From NCBI GenBank assembly GCA_934630855.1, contig CAKTWW010000005.1, positions 11,364-75,363 of the forward strand: a DNA stretch of 64,000 nucleotides, written 5' to 3'. Positions 25,946 through 35,739 of this stretch are shown piece after piece (the stretch's first letter is position 1; every line of letters starts with the position of its first letter). This DNA comes from an uncultured Collinsella sp. Lineage in GTDB: Bacteria > Actinomycetota > Coriobacteriia > Coriobacteriales > Coriobacteriaceae. Below the pieces are notes generated by a model that made no database searches, had not been told where the DNA came from, and saw nothing but the letters and a program-made list of their open reading frames with translations. Made by a program: the position numbers and the translations under genes.

Positions 25946-27454
25946 ATGAGTGACGAGACGATGGGCCCAGAGGATGCGGCTCAAGATGCAGAAGCGTGTG
26001 CCGAGGCCCTGGAGAGCCTCGACCGAATCGCGCTGGGCGAGATTTCGTTTGACGATGCGGGGGCCGACGCACAGGCAGAACTCGACGCGCAGGGCGAATC
26101 GGAAGCCAATGGCGAACAAGATGCCGACGATGATACTGAGCTTGCCGAAGATGAAGCGGGGCACGAGGACCCCGAAAGCGAGGCCGACGACCAACCCGAA
26201 TCCGACACGGGCGAGGAAACCGTCCTGCTCGACAGCTTGCCGGCCGAGGATTCGCTAACCCGCGAGCTCCCTGGCCTAGGCTCCGCTCCTGTCGTAGATG
26301 AGACCATCGCCATGGGCGATATTCCCCTGCCGTCCGTTCCCTCGGCGCGTGAGGCCGAGGTTCGCCATCGCAAGATGTCGCCCAAGCGTCGCAATCTGAT
26401 GGTGGCCGGCGTTGTGGCCGTCGCGCTCGTTGCCGGGGGCGCAGGCTATGCCGCCTGGAACGGGTATCAGCAAGAACAGGCAGCCGCTGTTGCCGCCAAT
26501 GCGCACACCATGATGTCGGTGCAGATTGACGTTCGCGCCGCGGGGCTCGACTGCTCGACCGGCTCCAAGATCCCCGTGCAGGTGAGCGGGCAGGATTCCG
26601 ACGGTTCTTCCGTGAGCGAGACGCTCTATATTGATGAGCATGGTCGCGGCATTAAGTTGCTGCCCGGAGATTACACACTCTCCATCGCCGCCTCCCCCAT
26701 CGCGGCAGACGGCACCATCTACACCGTCCCGACAACCAAGGCGCAGGTCACCGTTAAGAGCGACGGGCAGGATTTGAGTGCCCAGGCCGCCTTTAAGCTC
26801 AAGGTGCCTTCGGCCGACACAGTGACTGACGATCAGATCGATGCCGCCGCCAAGTATGCTGAAGAGGGCGGCGCGAGTTCTGCCGCCGCGGCAAAGATAC
26901 TTCAGCAGGCGGCAATCACGCGCCGCGATGCCGCCGTCAACGCCGTAAGCGCAAGCGAGGCACAGTCCGCCCGCGATGCCGACGCTCGACACAAGGCGAC
27001 GAATCTATATCAGCTCGATATCCCGGTTGAGTGGTATGGCAGGGTCGCAACCTGGCAAAACGGCAGCACGCTGTGCATTTATCTGGACAGCGACACCAAC
27101 ACGCCGCTCGTGACGCTCGTCGCGGTGCGCGACGGCGAGACCTTTACCCCCGACGACGGCGATACGGTTTTGGGCACGGTCAGCCTGGGCAACGGCTACA
27201 CCGTCTATGCTAGCGGTCCTGTCTATCCGTATGTAATTCCGCAAACCATCAACGGGCGCACACAGGATCCCGTGTCGACCTACCCCATGGATACGGCGAT
27301 TGAGCTTGTCGAGCTCACAACCGGCAACCGCTACACATACAGCCAGATCAAGAACGACCTGGTCGGCAAAGATGGCAACACCGACGCCGCGACCAAACTC
27401 GAGACCGACTACCTCGCCCAGATTCTCCTGCCAAGCATCAAAGCGCAGGACTAG
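25946..27454 (+). CDS. Single-pass membrane protein with long acidic N-terminus
   Basis: A 502-aa protein I do not recognise. Residues about 1-145 are strongly acidic and disordered (many Asp, Glu, Ala). A basic stretch (KMSPKRRN) and one membrane helix (about 150-171) follow. The outer part (about 180-502) contains a beta-rich segment resembling a carboxypeptidase-regulatory-like fold (about 190-285), an Ala-rich helix (about 300-355) and a final mixed domain. The topology suggests an inside N-terminus and an outside C-terminus. The ATG at 25946 follows GGGGG; the frame is open further upstream without a better start. It stands alone and is followed at once by a long inverted repeat. Confidence 0.8.
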   Translation: MSDETMGPEDAAQDAEACAEALESLDRIALGEISFDDAGADAQAELDAQGESEANGEQDADDDTELAEDEAGHEDPESEADDQPESDTGEETVLLDSLPAEDSLTRELPGLGSAPVVDETIAMGDIPLPSVPSAREAEVRHRKMSPKRRNLMVAGVVAVALVAGGAGYAAWNGYQQEQAAAVAANAHTMMSVQIDVRAAGLDCSTGSKIPVQVSGQDSDGSSVSETLYIDEHGRGIKLLPGDYTLSIAASPIAADGTIYTVPTTKAQVTVKSDGQDLSAQAAFKLKVPSADTVTDDQIDAAAKYAEEGGASSAAAAKILQQAAITRRDAAVNAVSASEAQSARDADARHKATNLYQLDIPVEWYGRVATWQNGSTLCIYLDSDTNTPLVTLVAVRDGETFTPDDGDTVLGTVSLGNGYTVYASGPVYPYVIPQTINGRTQDPVSTYPMDTAIELVELTTGNRYTYSQIKNDLVGKDGNTDAATKLETDYLAQILLPSIKAQD

Positions 27455-27465
27455 CACCAGCGTCC

Positions 27466-27594
27466 CAGGGTAGCTAATTTGGGACGGGGCTTTTTAACTA
27501 CCCTTTGTCCGCCGACGAATTATCTGGGCTGAGATAGATATCAACTGACGTATAGGGATAGTTAAAAATGCCCCGTCCCAAATTAGCTACCCTG
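27466..27594. repeat. 129-bp inverted repeat with about 39-bp arms (family F)
   Basis: The outer 25 bases of both arms are identical (CAGGGTAGCTAATTTGGG followed by ACGGGGC). The match then continues with one indel and one mismatch to about 39 bp. The centre (about 50 bases) is unpaired and carries no gene. It lies 11 bases after the stop of the preceding gene. It resembles a MITE in form, but no target duplication is obvious. Confidence 0.85.
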
Positions 27595-27604
27595 CGGGGG
27601 GGGG

Positions 27605-27799
27605 CTATCGCCACGGGTCGGCTTCGAACATCGGCTCGCGCTCGGGGCGGCGATCGCTGTAGGGATCGTAGCCGTCGTCGTCCTCGTTCTCGGCACGGAT
27701 GTAGGGGTCGCGCGGCTTTGGCGCCGGCTTAGGCGCAGGTTTGGGTGTCGCGGGCACCGTCTCGGTCGCCGGTTTGTTCGTCTTGTCCTCGTCGTTCAT
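27605..27799 (-). CDS. 64-aa Pro/Lys-rich acidic-basic small protein
   Basis: A small hypothetical gene. The ATG at 27799 has AAGGAG 8 bases upstream, a convincing ribosome site. The protein starts MNDEDKTNKP, contains a PKPAPKPAPKP run (about 18-30) and ends in an Asp/Glu/Arg-rich tail with FEADPWR. It has no membrane helix and is likely disordered. It lies downstream of the clpB terminator and upstream of the family F repeat, so it needs its own promoter or read-through. No function can be proposed. Confidence 0.6.
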   Translation of the reverse strand: MNDEDKTNKPATETVPATPKPAPKPAPKPRDPYIRAENEDDDGYDPYSDRRPEREPMFEADPWR

Positions 27800-27851
27800 C
27801 TGCATATCTCCTTGCCGTGCAATCATGTTCAACATCATCGATTGTCGCACG

Positions 27852-27889
27852 AAAAAGGGCGGCGGACCCGATTTGGATCCGCCGCCCTT
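27852..27889 (-). terminator. clpB terminator
   Basis: A 12-bp stem (27855-27866 and 27878-27889) is followed on the minus strand by a T-run (27856-27852), 46 bases after the clpB stop. Confidence 0.92.
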
Positions 27890-27934
27890 GGCGTTCGGCG
27901 TGAAAAGGTAGATTTTAAGGCATGTCCCAAAAAT

Positions 27935-30562
27935 CTACTCGGCGTCGGGGACCTCGTAGGTGGCCGCCGGCGTGTTATCGCACACGACGGTAAAGCCGCC
28001 GTCCTTGTCGACGTCGACCGTCACCTGATCGCCCTCGCGCACCGTGCCGTCGATGATAGCGGCGGCGATGGCGTCCACGACCTCGCGCTGGACCAGGCGC
28101 TTGAGCGGACGGGCACCGAACACGGGGTCCAGGCCACCCACGGCGAGCATCTGTTTGGCCGCCGGGGTGATGGCAAGCGTCATGCGCTCCTTGGCCAAGC
28201 GTGCGCGGACGTCGGCGAGCTGGATGTCGACGATCTTCTCGATCTGCGCCATGCCGAGCGGATGGAACACCACGATATCGTCGATACGATTGAGGAACTC
28301 GGGGCGGAAGGTCTGAGCCATGGCCGCGTCGACCTGATGGCGCATCTCCTCCTCGTCCTTGCCGGAAAGCTCGGCGATAGCCTTGGAGCCCACGTTAGAC
28401 GTCATGATGATGATCGTGTTCTTGAAGGACACCTGGCGACCCTGGCCATCGGTCAAACGGCCGTCGTCGAGCACCTGCAGCAGCACGTTAAAGACATCTG
28501 GGTGAGCCTTCTCCATCTCGTCGAGCAAGATCACGGAGTACGGACGACGGCGCACGGCCTCGGTAAGCTGACCGCCCTCGTCATAGCCCACGTATCCCGG
28601 AGGCGCACCGATCAGACGCTGGACGCTGAACTTCTCCATGTACTCGGACATGTCAATACGTACGAGCGCGCGCTCGTCGTCGAACAGGCACTCGGCCAGC
28701 GCCTTGGCGAGCTCGGTCTTGCCCACGCCGGTGGGGCCCAGGAAGAAGAAGCTGCCGATGGGCTTGTCCGGATCGGAGAGGCCCGCACGGCTGCGGCGCA
28801 CGGCCGCGGCCACGGCGGAGACTGCCTCGTCCTGGCCGATGACGCGCTTGTGCAGCTCACCCTCCAGGCCCTTCAGCTTGTCGAGCTCGCCCTGCATCAT
28901 CTTGGAGACGGGCACGCCGGTCCAGGCGCTCACGACCTCGGCGATCTCATCGGAGGTCACCTGCTCGTTGAGGCCTTCGCCATTCTGCTCCTTCTGCGCC
29001 TCGAGCGCGGCCTCGGACTCCTGAATCTGCTGCTGCAGACCCGGGATCACAGCGTAGCGCAGCTCGGACGCACGGCCCAGATCGCCGTTGCGCGTCGCGC
29101 GCTCCTCCTCGCTCTTGGCCTCGTCGAGCTGGCCCTTGAGCTCCTGCACGTGGTCGATGGCGTTCTTTTGGTTGAGCCAGCCGGCCTTTTGCACGTTGAG
29201 CTTTTCCTGGACCTCGGCGATCTCCTGGCGCAGGGCCTCCAGGCGCTCCTTGGAGGCGTCGTCGGTCTCCTTCATGAGCGCCTGCTCCTCGATCTGCAGT
29301 TGGGTAAGCTGACGCGTGGTGGCGTCGATCTCGACCGGCATGCTGTCGAGCTCCATGCGCAGGCGGCTTGCGGCCTCATCGACCAGGTCGATGGCCTTGT
29401 CGGGCAGGAAGCGGTCGGCGATGTAGCGATCGGAGAGATCGGCAGCCGCCACGAGCGCGCCATCGGTGATGTGCACGCCGTGGAAGATCTCGTATTTTTC
29501 CTTGAGGCCACGCAGAATCGAGATGGTGTCCTCGACGGTAGGCTCGCTCACCAGAACGGTCTGGAAACGACGAGCGAGCGCCGCGTCCTTCTCGATGTAC
29601 TTGCGGTATTCGTCGAGCGTGGTTGCGCCGATCGCATGCAGGTCGCCACGGGCGAGCGCCGGCTTGAGGATGTTGCCGGCGTCCATAGAGCCCTCGGTGG
29701 CACCCGCGCCCACGATGGTGTGGAGCTCATCGATGAATAGGATGACCTTGCCCTCGGACTTCTGCACCTCCTTGAGCACGGCCTTCAAGCGGTCCTCGAA
29801 CTCGCCGCGGTACTTGGCGCCGGCGACCAGCGCGCTCATGTCGAGCTCGATGAGATCGCGGTCGCGCAGGGTACTCGGCACGTCGCCGGCCACGATACGC
29901 TGGGCGATGCCCTCAACGATGGCCGTCTTGCCGACGCCCGGCTCGCCGATGAGCACGGGGTTGTTCTTGGTGCGGCGGGACAGGACCTGGATGGTGCGAC
30001 GGATCTCGTCGGTACGGCCGATGACCGGGTCGAGCTTGCCGGCGCGGGCGAGGTCGCAGATGTTACGACCGTACTGCTCCAGCGCCTCAAACTGGGTCTT
30101 GTCCTCGGCAGACGTCACGCGGTCATCGCCACGCAGCTCCTCGTAGACCTGCTCGATGCGCTCCTTGGTAACGCCGGCGTCGCGCAGCACGCGGCCCGCC
30201 TCGCCCTTGTCCTCGGCAAGCGCCATGAGCAGATGCTCGGTCACCACAAAGCTGTCGCCCATCTTGGTGGCCTTCTTTTCGGCCTTTTCGATGACGCGGA
30301 CGAGTTCGTTGGAAAGACCCATCTGCTGGCCCTCGCCCGAAACCTTGGGCGCATGGTCGATGGCATCCTGCGTAGAGCGCGCGAGCTGGGCGGGATCGGC
30401 GCCAATGCGCTCGATGATCACGGAAATGTTGCGCTCGCCGGCACCGAGCAGGGCAGACAGTAGGTGAATCGGTTCCACCGCACCGGCCTGCGCATCGGCA
30501 GCAGTGCCCATGGCGGTCTGCAGCGCCTCGCGCGACGTCATTGCTAGCTTATCGATTCTCAT
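27935..30562 (-). CDS. clpB: ATP-dependent disaggregase ClpB
   Basis: An 875-aa AAA+ chaperone that extracts polypeptides from aggregates with DnaK. An N-terminal Clp repeat domain (about 1-150) precedes the first ATPase, with Walker [10 protein letters not shown] and Walker [11 protein letters not shown] long coiled-coil middle domain (about 400-530) distinguishes ClpB from ClpA/ClpC. The second ATPase follows, with GPTGVGKTE and [11 protein letters not shown]. The length matches the family. The ATG at 30562 follows AGAGAGGTG. The 25-bp element at 30653-30677 is also found upstream of dnaK, pointing to shared heat-shock control, probably by HspR. Transcription ends at the 27852-27889 hairpin. 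Confidence 0.97.
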   Translation of the reverse strand: MRIDKLAMTSREALQTAMGTAADAQAGAVEPIHLLSALLGAGERNISVIIERIGADPAQLARSTQDAIDHAPKVSGEGQQMGLSNELVRVIEKAEKKATKMGDSFVVTEHLLMALAEDKGEAGRVLRDAGVTKERIEQVYEELRGDDRVTSAEDKTQFEALEQYGRNICDLARAGKLDPVIGRTDEIRRTIQVLSRRTKNNPVLIGEPGVGKTAIVEGIAQRIVAGDVPSTLRDRDLIELDMSALVAGAKYRGEFEDRLKAVLKEVQKSEGKVILFIDELHTIVGAGATEGSMDAGNILKPALARGDLHAIGATTLDEYRKYIEKDAALARRFQTVLVSEPTVEDTISILRGLKEKYEIFHGVHITDGALVAAADLSDRYIADRFLPDKAIDLVDEAASRLRMELDSMPVEIDATTRQLTQLQIEEQALMKETDDASKERLEALRQEIAEVQEKLNVQKAGWLNQKNAIDHVQELKGQLDEAKSEEERATRNGDLGRASELRYAVIPGLQQQIQESEAALEAQKEQNGEGLNEQVTSDEIAEVVSAWTGVPVSKMMQGELDKLKGLEGELHKRVIGQDEAVSAVAAAVRRSRAGLSDPDKPIGSFFFLGPTGVGKTELAKALAECLFDDERALVRIDMSEYMEKFSVQRLIGAPPGYVGYDEGGQLTEAVRRRPYSVILLDEMEKAHPDVFNVLLQVLDDGRLTDGQGRQVSFKNTIIIMTSNVGSKAIAELSGKDEEEMRHQVDAAMAQTFRPEFLNRIDDIVVFHPLGMAQIEKIVDIQLADVRARLAKERMTLAITPAAKQMLAVGGLDPVFGARPLKRLVQREVVDAIAAAIIDGTVREGDQVTVDVDKDGGFTVVCDNTPAATYEVPDAE

Positions 30563-30652
30563 GGAATCACCTCTCTTGGGGCGGCCACCCTACGGGGCGG
30601 CTTCACGTTGTTCGAGAAGTATTGTTGCCAGCTTTACGCGTTCTTATACACA

Positions 30653-30677
30653 AATCTAAGTCTCTATATATAAGATT
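30653..30677 (-). promoter_or_regulatory. Shared heat-shock operator upstream of clpB
   Basis: A 25-base element with arms AATCT and AGATT is identical at 20 of 25 positions to the one upstream of dnaK (40151-40175): the outer 10 bases on each side match exactly and only 5 central bases differ. It sits 91 bases before the clpB start. The nearby hspR gene makes HspR the likely binder, though the sequence is not the classical HAIR consensus CTTGAGT-N7-ACTCAAG. Confidence 0.65.
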
Positions 30678-30740
30678 TTCTGAGTGATTGAAGGATAGGA
30701 TACTGAGACGTCGACCCACTGCATCCCCAACAACCAACCG

Positions 30741-30956
30741 TCTCGATCTGTAACATCTAGCAGCCGTTTTTGGTCCTAGGTGTTACAGAATGAGATGAAG
30801 TGCTCGGCGGCGCCCGTTTATCTAAATCTGTAACAACAACTCGACAAATAAGGGTCTACCCGTTACAAATCGAGACAAACGGAAGATGCCTGAACCGATA
30901 ATCTAAATCTGTAACACCAAGCCCACTTTTAGCGGCCCAGATGTTACAGATCGAGA
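30741..30956. repeat. Array of three about 55-bp hairpins (family D, left copy)
   Basis: Units at 30741-30796, 30819-30875 and 30902-30956 each begin near ATCTGTAACA and end in GTTACA with ATCGAGA or AATGAGA, forming inverted repeats. The spacer between the first two is also conserved. Two of these units recur, in the same order and orientation, at 32700-32834, so the copies flank two genes. The rest of the clpB upstream gap (30563-31009) has no gene. Confidence 0.85.
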
Positions 30957-30967
30957 CAGACCGAAAA

Positions 30968-31000
30968 CCACCACAAAAGGGACAGGCACCTTTGTGATGG
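30968..31000. repeat. Short palindrome (family C) at a gene 3' end
   Basis: CCACCACAAA and TTTGTGATGG pair around AGGGACAGGCACC. Variants occur near 31786-31806, 32650-32675 and 32846-32900, all within the 30.7-32.9 kb islet. It ends 10 bases from the stop of the next minus-strand gene. Confidence 0.7.
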
Positions 31001-31009
31001 TCGCAATCT

Positions 31010-31681
31010 CTACTCTTTTGCCGAGCCCGTGCTTCCCGATTCGGCATTCCAGGGCATCTCATCCTCGAACAGCCACGTACGGGCAGACCCACTATCGCGT
31101 GCAGTCTGCGGGTCGGGCAAGCAGGTCTGTTCATAGGCATCTTGGATACACTGGGCCATAAAATCGTTGAGCTCGGTCTGGTCGCCCTCCATGACATAGG
31201 CAGCATCGCCGTCCATGATGTAGATGCCCGGACCCTCATTGCCCTCGTAACCCGGATCGTACGAAACATCACATAGCTTGGTGCCGTTCGCAGTGTCCAA
31301 CTCGATGGATGAGTGACACCCGCCAACCATGTCGTTCGCTTTTGCCCGATAGGACGCATAGCCGTACCAACGCTTAAAGGTTTTGCCCTTGAGTAGCTCG
31401 GACGCCCTATCAATTAGACTCGCGTCCATGGTGTAGCGCATGGCTCCAAGCTGAATGCGCGGATAATTGCTAATACCAAGCACAACTGGCTGCTCATTAA
31501 AATCGACGGTAATGGTCTCGGGCTTATCGTCACCGGTCAGGAGTTCGACTGATTGAGTCACAGGCTTAACCACCGGCTCCGTCACCGCAGCAGGTAGAAA
31601 TGCCATACCGACAACGCCCACACCAACCACGGCGATCGCAAGCGCCAGAGCAATCAATCCGAATCGGGCAGGATGTCTCAC
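31010..31681 (-). CDS. Membrane-anchored exported protein of unknown function
   Basis: A 223-aa protein with one N-terminal hydrophobic helix (about 6-30) and an otherwise soluble, presumably extracellular part. Two Cys-containing motifs (GGCHSS, TKLCDVSYDPGYEGNEGPG) are seen; no family is recognised. The GTG at 31681 is preferred because AGGTG lies 7 bases upstream; the frame continues to 31720. It is divergent from a protein of nearly the same length (31921-32589), and both are enclosed by family D and C repeats. Base composition is lower in GC than the housekeeping genes nearby, which fits a mobile or recently gained segment. Confidence 0.72.
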   Translation of the reverse strand: MRHPARFGLIALALAIAVVGVGVVGMAFLPAAVTEPVVKPVTQSVELLTGDDKPETITVDFNEQPVVLGISNYPRIQLGAMRYTMDASLIDRASELLKGKTFKRWYGYASYRAKANDMVGGCHSSIELDTANGTKLCDVSYDPGYEGNEGPGIYIMDGDAAYVMEGDQTELNDFMAQCIQDAYEQTCLPDPQTARDSGSARTWLFEDEMPWNAESGSTGSAKE

Positions 31682-31920
31682 GGCAAAACACCTCACAATG
31701 TAAACCTTCGCCACCTGCACTAATAATACCGCCAGCTAACACTATCACCAAAAGAAGCCGCCCGTCCCCCACCCCCCCCACACAAAGGAGACAGACACCT
31801 TTGTGGTGAGTTTCGACGCTAACGGTCGACCATCTCACGCCATGAGATTAAACTTAATTTGTTATCTGAATTTATCTATTTCTATCTATCCTCAACAGCT
31901 TTTTGTCTCGGGGAGATCAT

Positions 31921-32589
31921 ATGAAGCCGTCTCATTCCACCGGTCGCAACGTCATCGCCATTCTCGCCATACCCATCGTGATGCTCTTCTTTATCGTCGT
32001 CACGCCCTTTTCTTTTGGTATCGCCTCGCCCTTCGATCTTTGCGGGATGATCGACGCCGGCTCGCGTGCCACCTCGCTCTCCTTTGTCTGCCGCGGTGTG
32101 TTCTACGAAGATATGATTCCCACCGGAATTTGGCAGTCCAAGTTGCCACTGCTCGGTCAGATCGACGGATGCTCCCCCTATTTCTGCCTTGAACCTCAGG
32201 CGCTAAACTATCTGATCGACGACCAGCCACTCGACTCCATCACCCTCGCCTACGACTACGCACCAAACACCGATGAGCGCCACATGAACCAAGTCCTCGA
32301 CAAGATGCTTAGACAGTGTGGGCTCACCGAGGAGGCCGGTCGAACCATCTATAGCAACCAAAAATTGAAGCGAACAGAACTCCGCCGTGTCGGAAAAATC
32401 AAAGGGCGAAGTGGGGCCGCCTACTGGCAGGCCTGGGCAATACGCGACAAGTGCGAATTCGGACACAGCACCTATATGGTCACCGTCTATACCAAGGATG
32501 GGATCAAAGAAAATGTTGACGATTTCGCGTCATCCAAACTCGGCATCCCAAAAACAACCAAACCCGCCACCCCAGATGAAATCCTGTAG
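31921..32589 (+). CDS. Membrane-anchored exported protein of unknown function
   Basis: A 222-aa protein with one N-terminal membrane helix or uncleaved signal (about 11-33) and a soluble outer region with four or more Cys residues (FDLCGMI, FVCRGVF, GCSPYFCLE) that could form disulfides. No known family. GGGGAG precedes the ATG at 31921. It is divergent from the 31010-31681 gene across about 240 bases. That gap holds a family C palindrome and an AT-rich stretch but no gene. The similar size, topology and Cys content of the pair are suggestive, but I see no clear sequence similarity between them. Confidence 0.72.
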   Translation: MKPSHSTGRNVIAILAIPIVMLFFIVVTPFSFGIASPFDLCGMIDAGSRATSLSFVCRGVFYEDMIPTGIWQSKLPLLGQIDGCSPYFCLEPQALNYLIDDQPLDSITLAYDYAPNTDERHMNQVLDKMLRQCGLTEEAGRTIYSNQKLKRTELRRVGKIKGRSGAAYWQAWAIRDKCEFGHSTYMVTVYTKDGIKENVDDFASSKLGIPKTTKPATPDEIL

Positions 32590-32699
32590 AGACGCTCATT
32601 AGAATGTCGTTCAGCGAGCACGGCAGCATCGAGCTCGCCCCCACCTCCACGAAAGGGACAGGCACCTTTGTGGCGATTTTCGGCTCCGGCGCTCATCTG

Positions 32700-32834
32700 T
32701 CTCGATCTGTAACATCTAGCGGCCGTTTTTGACCCCAGATGTTACAGATCGAGATGCAATGCTCAGCAGCTCCCGTTTATCTCAATCTGTAACAACTACT
32801 CGGCAAATAAAGGTCTTCCTGTTACAAATCGAGA
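32700..32834. repeat. Array of two about 55-bp hairpins (family D, right copy)
   Basis: Units at 32700-32754 and 32778-32834 match the first two units of the left array, including the spacer that starts TGCAATGCTCAGCAGC. In the first unit the arms 32700-32717 and 32737-32754 are perfectly complementary over 18 bp. The 488-base gap 32590-33078 contains only repeats. Confidence 0.87.
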
Positions 32835-32845
32835 CAAACCATGAA

Positions 32846-32900
32846 CCACCACAAAGGTGCCTGTCCCCAATGTGGTGGTCCGTCCCCAATGTGGTGGTCC
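32846..32900. repeat. Family C palindrome with a tandem duplication
   Basis: CCACCACAAAGG is followed by two tandem copies of CCCCAATGTGGTGGTCC. It is the inverted orientation of the copy at 30968-31000, so this element lies at both ends of the two-gene islet. Confidence 0.65.
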
Positions 32901-32989
32901 GAACAAAGAAGCCGCCCCAATAAAAGAGGCGGCATCAAGCAGGTCTATTTTTAGCGTCCCTCAAGGCCCAACGAGAACGCAGAAATGTA

Positions 32990-33063
32990 GCCCGGGGCTT
33001 ACCCTTTCCCGAACGCGACCCTCGCGAAGCGCGTGAGCGGGCGGGAAAGGGTAAGCCCCGGGC
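32990..33063 (-). terminator. Long perfect hairpin behind the hydratase gene
   Basis: Arms of 21 bp (32990-33010 and 33043-33063) are perfectly complementary around 32 bases that can themselves pair. It starts 16 bases after the stop codon of the minus-strand gene. No T-run follows directly, so it may act as a 3' stabiliser or a factor-assisted terminator rather than a classic intrinsic one. Confidence 0.6.
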
Positions 33064-33078
33064 GGACAATTAAGTGCG

Positions 33079-35379
33079 TTACTCGGCAGCGGCCTTGAAC
33101 TTGTTGTAGTTGATCAGGCAGCCGGCCTTGACGATGGCACGCTCCTCGGCCGTCATATCGGCAATATAGAGCTCAATCTGCTCAACCGCACCGTCGGTAC
33201 GCACCACGTAGGCAGCGATGTTCTGCAGATCGCCATCGAGCGCGGCGCTGATGCCCGGCACGAAGACGTAGTCGCCCACCTCAAAGTTGGGCTCGGCCTC
33301 CATCTGGAAGGGCACCATGCCCCAGTTCATCACGTTGGAGCGATAGCGCTTGGTGGCGTACTCGTGGACGATATTGGCCAGGCCGCCGATCACGCGCTGG
33401 CAGCTTGCAGCCTGCTCGCGGGCGGAGCCGTCGCCCGGCTTCTTGGCGTAGAGCATGGAGCCGTACTCGGTAGTCTTGGCGTCAGCCGCGACACCTGCGC
33501 CGGCCAGTGCCTCAAACACACCGGCAAGCTCGGCATCAAGCTCGGCCAAGTCGCCCGCAGCCTCACCGGCAACACGGCGCTTCTCCACGGCATCGACCTC
33601 CTTGGAGCGACCCACGTAGGCAGGGTCGCGACGGCTGAGCGTAAACTCGGCCAGGCCCAGCGGGTTGGAGCGGAAGGAGCTCGTCTCGCCCGAGGGAATG
33701 AGCTCGTCGGTCGTGGTGACCGGGTCCATAATCTTGGAGCACACCTTGAGCAGGATGTCGTCGCCGAGCGGCTCCATCGCGGGCCACGGCTTGATGTTGG
33801 GTCCCTCGACCAGCTCGTCGGCAGGCTCAGCCTTGCCAAAGCCCCAGTACACGCGCTTCTTGTACGGCGCGTCGTCGAAGGTGTACTCGCAGGCCTCGTC
33901 CCAGGTCTCCTCGGGCAGGTCGGTCGCCGGCGTCAGGACGCCGCCGTTGGCCGCCGTCGCCGCAATGGAGCGGGCGTCCATCAGGGCCACGGCGCTCAGC
34001 TGGCCATTGCCCGGCTTGGAACCCTCACGGTTGGGGAAGTTGCGCGTGGTGTGGCGGATGGACAGGCCGTTGTTAGCGGGCGTGTCGCCGGCGCCAAAGC
34101 ACGGACCGCAGAACGCCGTGCGCACGATCGCGCCGGCCTCCATAAGGTCGTAGATGTAGCCGCGGCGCGTGAGCTCGAGCGCCACGGGCTGGCTCGTGGG
34201 ATAGACCGACAGCGAGAACTCGCCGCAGCCGGTGTTGGCGCCCTTGAGCACGCGGGCCGCCTGCACCACGGAGTCGTAGTTGCCGCCCGAGCAGCCGGCG
34301 ATAACGCCCTGCTGCACGTGCAGCTTGCCGTCGACGACCTTGTCGAGCAGGCTAAAGTGCGTCTTGCCCTCGCCGATCTTGGCGGCCTCGAGCTCGACCT
34401 CGTGCAGGATATCCTCGAGATTCTCGTTGAGCTCGTCGATCTCAAAGCCGTTGGAGGGATGGAACGGCAGGGCGATCATGGGCTTGATGCTCGAAAGGTC
34501 GACCTCGACGCAGCCGTCGTAGTAGGCGACATCGGCGGGCTTGAGCTCGCGATAGTCGCCGCCGCGGCCGTGCATGGTCAAAAACGCGTGCGTGTCCTCG
34601 TCGGTGGCCCAAATGGAGGAAAGGCAGGTGGTCTCGGTGGTCATAACGTCAACGCCGTTGCGGTAGTCGGTCGTCATGCTCGCAATGCCGGGGCCCACGA
34701 ACTCCATGACCTTGTTCTTGACGTAGCCCTTGGCAAAGACGGCGCGGATGATGGCGAGTGCCACGTCGTGCGGGCCGACGCCGGGGCGCGGGGCACCAGT
34801 GAGGTAGATGGCCACGACGCCGGGATAGGCGACGTCGTAGGTGTCGCGCAGGAGCTGCTTTGCCAGCTCGCCGCCGCCCTCGCCCACGGCCATGGTGCCC
34901 AGGGCGCCGTAGCGGGTGTGCGAGTCGGAACCCAGGATCATCTTGCCGCAGCCGGCGAAGTTCTCACGCATAAAGGAGTGGATGACCGCGATGTGGGGCG
35001 GGACGAAAATGCCGCCGTACTTCTTGGCAGCCGACAGGCCAAAGACGTGGTCGTCCTCGTTGATGGTGCCGCCCACGGCACACAGCGAGTTATGGCAGTT
35101 GGTGAGCACGTAGGGCAGCGGGAACTGCTCCATGCCCGAGGCGCGCGCCGTCTGAATAATACCGACGAAGGTGATGTCGTGGCTCGCCATGGCGTCGAAG
35201 CGGATCTTGAGTGCTTCGGGGTCGCCCGACGTGTTATGTGCCTGAAGAATCGAATAAGCGATGGTGCCGCGCTTGGCATCCTCGGGCGTCTGAGCAATGC
35301 CGCGCTCCGCGGCCTCGGCCGCAGGCACAACCTCGCTGCCACCACGCAGGTAGATGCCGTCCTCGTACAGCTTGACCAT
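33079..35379 (-). CDS. Aconitase-family hydratase
   Basis: A 766-aa protein of the aconitase superfamily. It begins [14 protein letters not shown], as such enzymes do, and contains [25 protein letters not shown] and a FCGPCFGAG segment whose Cys residues should bind the [4Fe-4S] cluster. A C-terminal swivel-like domain includes [14 protein letters not shown]. The length is between LeuC-like and full AcnA proteins, and the family is usually called only hydratase. The substrate (citrate/isocitrate or another hydroxy acid) cannot be assigned, and no other citrate-cycle gene is next to it. The ATG at 35379 follows GGGAG; a GTG at 35481 would add 34 residues with no ribosome site in front. Confidence 0.88.
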   Translation of the reverse strand: MVKLYEDGIYLRGGSEVVPAAEAAERGIAQTPEDAKRGTIAYSILQAHNTSGDPEALKIRFDAMASHDITFVGIIQTARASGMEQFPLPYVLTNCHNSLCAVGGTINEDDHVFGLSAAKKYGGIFVPPHIAVIHSFMRENFAGCGKMILGSDSHTRYGALGTMAVGEGGGELAKQLLRDTYDVAYPGVVAIYLTGAPRPGVGPHDVALAIIRAVFAKGYVKNKVMEFVGPGIASMTTDYRNGVDVMTTETTCLSSIWATDEDTHAFLTMHGRGGDYRELKPADVAYYDGCVEVDLSSIKPMIALPFHPSNGFEIDELNENLEDILHEVELEAAKIGEGKTHFSLLDKVVDGKLHVQQGVIAGCSGGNYDSVVQAARVLKGANTGCGEFSLSVYPTSQPVALELTRRGYIYDLMEAGAIVRTAFCGPCFGAGDTPANNGLSIRHTTRNFPNREGSKPGNGQLSAVALMDARSIAATAANGGVLTPATDLPEETWDEACEYTFDDAPYKKRVYWGFGKAEPADELVEGPNIKPWPAMEPLGDDILLKVCSKIMDPVTTTDELIPSGETSSFRSNPLGLAEFTLSRRDPAYVGRSKEVDAVEKRRVAGEAAGDLAELDAELAGVFEALAGAGVAADAKTTEYGSMLYAKKPGDGSAREQAASCQRVIGGLANIVHEYATKRYRSNVMNWGMVPFQMEAEPNFEVGDYVFVPGISAALDGDLQNIAAYVVRTDGAVEQIELYIADMTAEERAIVKAGCLINYNKFKAAAE

Positions 35380-35570
35380 TCTGTCTCCCACTCTGCCCGA
35401 AAGACTCGGGCGCATAGCATGCATTCGTTCAATATCGTGCCATAGAACGATTGCCAGCGGGTTACGAATCTCGTCGTTCACTTTATCTCAGTAAAGTACA
35501 GGGCGGTATCGGCGCAAGGAGTGTCCCCAAGTGCCGGCACAAAAGGAACGTCCCCAAGTGCCAACCAAAG

Positions 35571-35739
35571 CAACGTCGCAGGTTGAGGACGGACAGCGAG
35601 CGGGCCGCATTTGAGACAAAGTGACGTGAAACGAAAGGGCGCTGACCTTCTGGTCGCGCCCTTGAAGTTGAACGTCAGATTGTCCAAATGCGGCCCGCGC
35701 AGCGTCGAGCCGTTACGCGGTTTGGTAAAACCGCGTAAC
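35571..35739. repeat. Structured repeat (family E, copy 1)
   Basis: Left box GGACAGCGA and right box GCAGCGTCGA frame nested stems. The outer arms are 35600-35613 with 35685-35698 (14 bp, perfect), then TGACGT/ACGTCA (35622-35627 with 35672-35677), then an inner hairpin (35634-35663). A final hairpin 35712-35739 shares its last base with the hspR stop codon. A smaller repeat (35517-35565, containing TGTCCCCAAGTGCC) precedes it and also recurs at 62068-62118. These fill the 35380-35738 gap. Confidence 0.87.

Noticed and set aside
33364-35445. A 693-codon + strand frame opposite the hydratase
   Set aside because: Shadow of the aconitase-family gene; composition is typical of an antisense frame.
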